Shown here: piece after piece, positions 8,001 to 8,525 of the stretch
Layout: each line of letters starts with the position of its first letter
How positions within the stretch are numbered: position 1 is the stretch's first letter
NCBI GenBank assembly: GCA_015058265.1
Contig: SVCR01000059.1
Coordinates: 1 to 8,525, forward strand
Origin: Clostridiales bacterium
GTDB lineage: Bacteria; Bacillota_A; Clostridia; Peptostreptococcales; Anaerovoracaceae
Length of the DNA stretch: 8,525 nucleotides
Reading direction: 5' to 3'
Translations under genes and position numbers: made by a program
The notes under the pieces: generated by a model
Databases searched by the model: none
What the model was told of the DNA's origin: nothing
Seen by the model: only the letters and a program-made list of their open reading frames with translations

Positions 8001-8471
8001 ATATGGCAGTTCACATCAGATGAGATGCTCAGCATGAGCAAGGAAAAAGCTGCAAAGAGAGCATTCTATACCGGAACACATGACAATGATACTCTGGTAG
8101 GATATGTCAGAAAGGCTGTACTGCACGATAATAGCTGCGATGAAGGTTCCGGCCCGGAAGTCAATGCAGATACCGGATATGGGGCAGGAGAGGATGCTGC
8201 GCAGGAGAGAAGAACGGAGATCCTCAAGAAAGCAGAGGAAGAGGCTCTGAAAATAATCACAGAAGTATATAAGAGTCCTTCTTTCCTGGCGATGGTACAG
8301 CTTCAGGACATGTTCATGCTGGACAGCGATGCCAGGATGAATGTTCCGGGGATCGCTGAAGGAAACTGGAGCTGGCAGATACCGGGAGGCAGTGTGACAT
8401 CAGCATATTCTGATGCCGGTGAACGGGCTGAGTGGTTCAGAGACCTCGCCGTGATGACCGGAAGATATTAG
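5100..8471 (+). CDS. GH13 alpha-amylase family / GH77 4-alpha-glucanotransferase fusion
   Basis: This 1123-residue cytoplasmic protein joins two complete enzymes. Residues 1-125 look like a beta-sandwich of the kind preceding neopullulanase and amylopullulanase-type GH13 enzymes. The GH13 barrel starts at WYRDGIVYQIFPDRF (130-144). It shows YGGSFKGI (196-203), SNHRYD (228-233), DGVFSH (267-272), WWGVDDLPEVE (318-328), GWRLDVAD with nucleophile Asp359, LIGEVW with acid/base Glu388, and GSHD with Asp463. A C-terminal beta domain runs to about 648. GH77 occupies 654-1123, with GGSPYSSYSAFAG (700-712), GVPPDAFSGEGQDWGNP (847-863), RIDHFRG with nucleophile Asp895, LAEDLG with Glu945 and GTHDND with Asp995. 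Both catalytic triads are intact. GH77 moves alpha-1,4 glucan segments; the GH13 part hydrolyses alpha-1,4 or alpha-1,6 bonds, and which is not decidable here. An in-frame TGA (5097-5099) abuts the ATG, so the start cannot lie upstream; the ribosome binding site AAAGGA (5088-5093) is modest. The gene is separately promoted and probably handles phosphorylase-resistant branches or maltodextrin. Confidence 0.93.
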   Translation: MRVYHNSRLKDHREPFGAVQTGTEIRLALEAEGENIENVRLLLWRDEAAVPQFVDMKQTAAGRYEITVNAPETGCLLWYAFSVEIEEDDSREVIYYGNNYEELGGEGCIWQTEPHRYQITVYKAAEVPSWYRDGIVYQIFPDRFARDDNWKERCLKDIESGRYGNGGERRFVQEDWNTPAFYVRDENGRVTDWPIYGGSFKGIESKLDYLRSLGVTAIYLNPVVEAVSNHRYDTADYMKPDPALGTEEEFKELAEAAAERGIHLILDGVFSHTGSDSKYFDRYGNYEGVSVGAYRHEDSPYRSWYRFDENEPCGYRSWWGVDDLPEVEENDPGFRELITGEQGVIAHWMELGASGWRLDVADELPDSFIEAVRKRVKSSGEDSLLIGEVWEDASNKISYGERRRYLLGDELDGTMNYPLRTILLDYINYTIGSEGACDMLMSLKENYPEESFYGALNLIGSHDRERIITAMAAEEDYPSAVNKVKVLSALQFALPGVPCIYYGDEAGLTGGVDPLNRNGFPWGYENLDLGYHYRMLGLIYDEHPVLKDGEFIPLSGREGINDDVFAFIRSYAGKAEEAEDIESILVLANRSYGPSDVDLSFIDEARCGYAIDLLTGDVFEPDESGSLGVIHMDRLSAMIICLQEKEPELEMSGRSAGVVCHISSLGEGALGKPAREFADYLALAGMKVWQVLPLNPAGLGGSPYSSYSAFAGDPNFIDRTELPDDSGLERFISENRGWLDEYTAYALVREVMDGEPWFKWPDEYKFGDPREILDKLEPEYGDRISELIHEQYWFSVQWDRLREYAGARGISIMGDLPMYMSADSADVWGNKEIFRLDENGGQKVHAGVPPDAFSGEGQDWGNPLYDWEKLREGGYSWWMRRIEQCARRYDILRIDHFRGLSEYYAIPEGGKPSEGMWQHSAGLRFVKAIRRMLKREGLELKLLAEDLGYLDAGVKDLIRLSGLPGMDIWQFTSDEMLSMSKEKAAKRAFYTGTHDNDTLVGYVRKAVLHDNSCDEGSGPEVNADTGYGAGEDAAQERRTEILKKAEEEALKIITEVYKSPSFLAMVQLQDMFMLDSDARMNVPGIAEGNWSWQIPGGSVTSAYSDAGERAEWFRDLAVMTGRY

Positions 8472-8525
8472 ATCATCAAGGACGGAAGGGACTGATATCG
8501 AAGACTAAAAAATGATCCGGACATA
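8472..8525. other. Non-coding right edge
   Basis: These 54 bases follow the fusion gene. A six-A run (8507-8512) leads into TGATCCGG (8513-8520) at the edge. That could be the left half of a terminator stem whose partner lies outside, but only half would be visible. An ATG at 8512 is open to the edge but has no ribosome binding site at a useful distance. No gene is called. Confidence 0.4.

Noticed and set aside
8512..8525. ATG at 8512 as the start of a further gene
   Set aside because: Only four codons are visible and the nearest purine-rich stretch is about 20 bases upstream, too far for a ribosome binding site.
1..8525. CRISPR array, insertion sequence, tRNA/rRNA or phage genes
   Set aside because: I saw no regularly spaced repeats, transposase motifs, RNA gene signatures or phage-like proteins. 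The window is filled by carbohydrate metabolism genes.

Overview
The window looks like a glycogen metabolism cluster from an anaerobic Bacillota, most likely Clostridia (for example Lachnospiraceae or a neighbouring family). Three things point there: a paired GlgC/GlgD ADP-glucose pyrophosphorylase, which is characteristic of Bacillota; strong AGGAGG-type ribosome binding sites; and a GlgP of the Bacillota type. The exact genus cannot be read from the sequence. All genes lie on the + strand, and TGA, TAA and TAG are all used as stops, so the genetic code is standard.

Layout. Bases 1-1032 hold the C-terminal part of glycogen phosphorylase (glgP), cut by the window edge. After a 107-base AT-rich gap come glgC (1140-2270), glgD (2287-3390) and glgA (3441-4892), tightly spaced and each with its own ribosome binding site. 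A clear intrinsic terminator (4936-4973) closes this unit. A new promoter (TGGACT, 17 bases, TATAAT; 4995-5023) then drives a leader with a perfect 8+8 inverted repeat. Next is a 1123-residue gene (5100-8471) that fuses an alpha-amylase family GH13 enzyme to a GH77 4-alpha-glucanotransferase. The last 54 bases (8472-8525) are non-coding as far as can be seen.

How the genes work together. GlgC with its degenerate partner GlgD makes ADP-glucose, and GlgA adds the glucose to the growing alpha-1,4 glucan. GlgP releases glucose-1-phosphate from chain ends. The GH13-GH77 fusion would cut and rearrange the glucans left behind, as glycogen debranching and maltodextrin enzymes do. No branching enzyme (glgB), separate debranching enzyme (glgX or pulA) or transporter is visible here. 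No protein has a signal peptide, so everything appears cytoplasmic and the substrate is probably stored glycogen or imported maltodextrin.

The cluster itself is a known type. The parts most worth a second look are the two-enzyme fusion and its separately promoted, palindrome-bearing leader.
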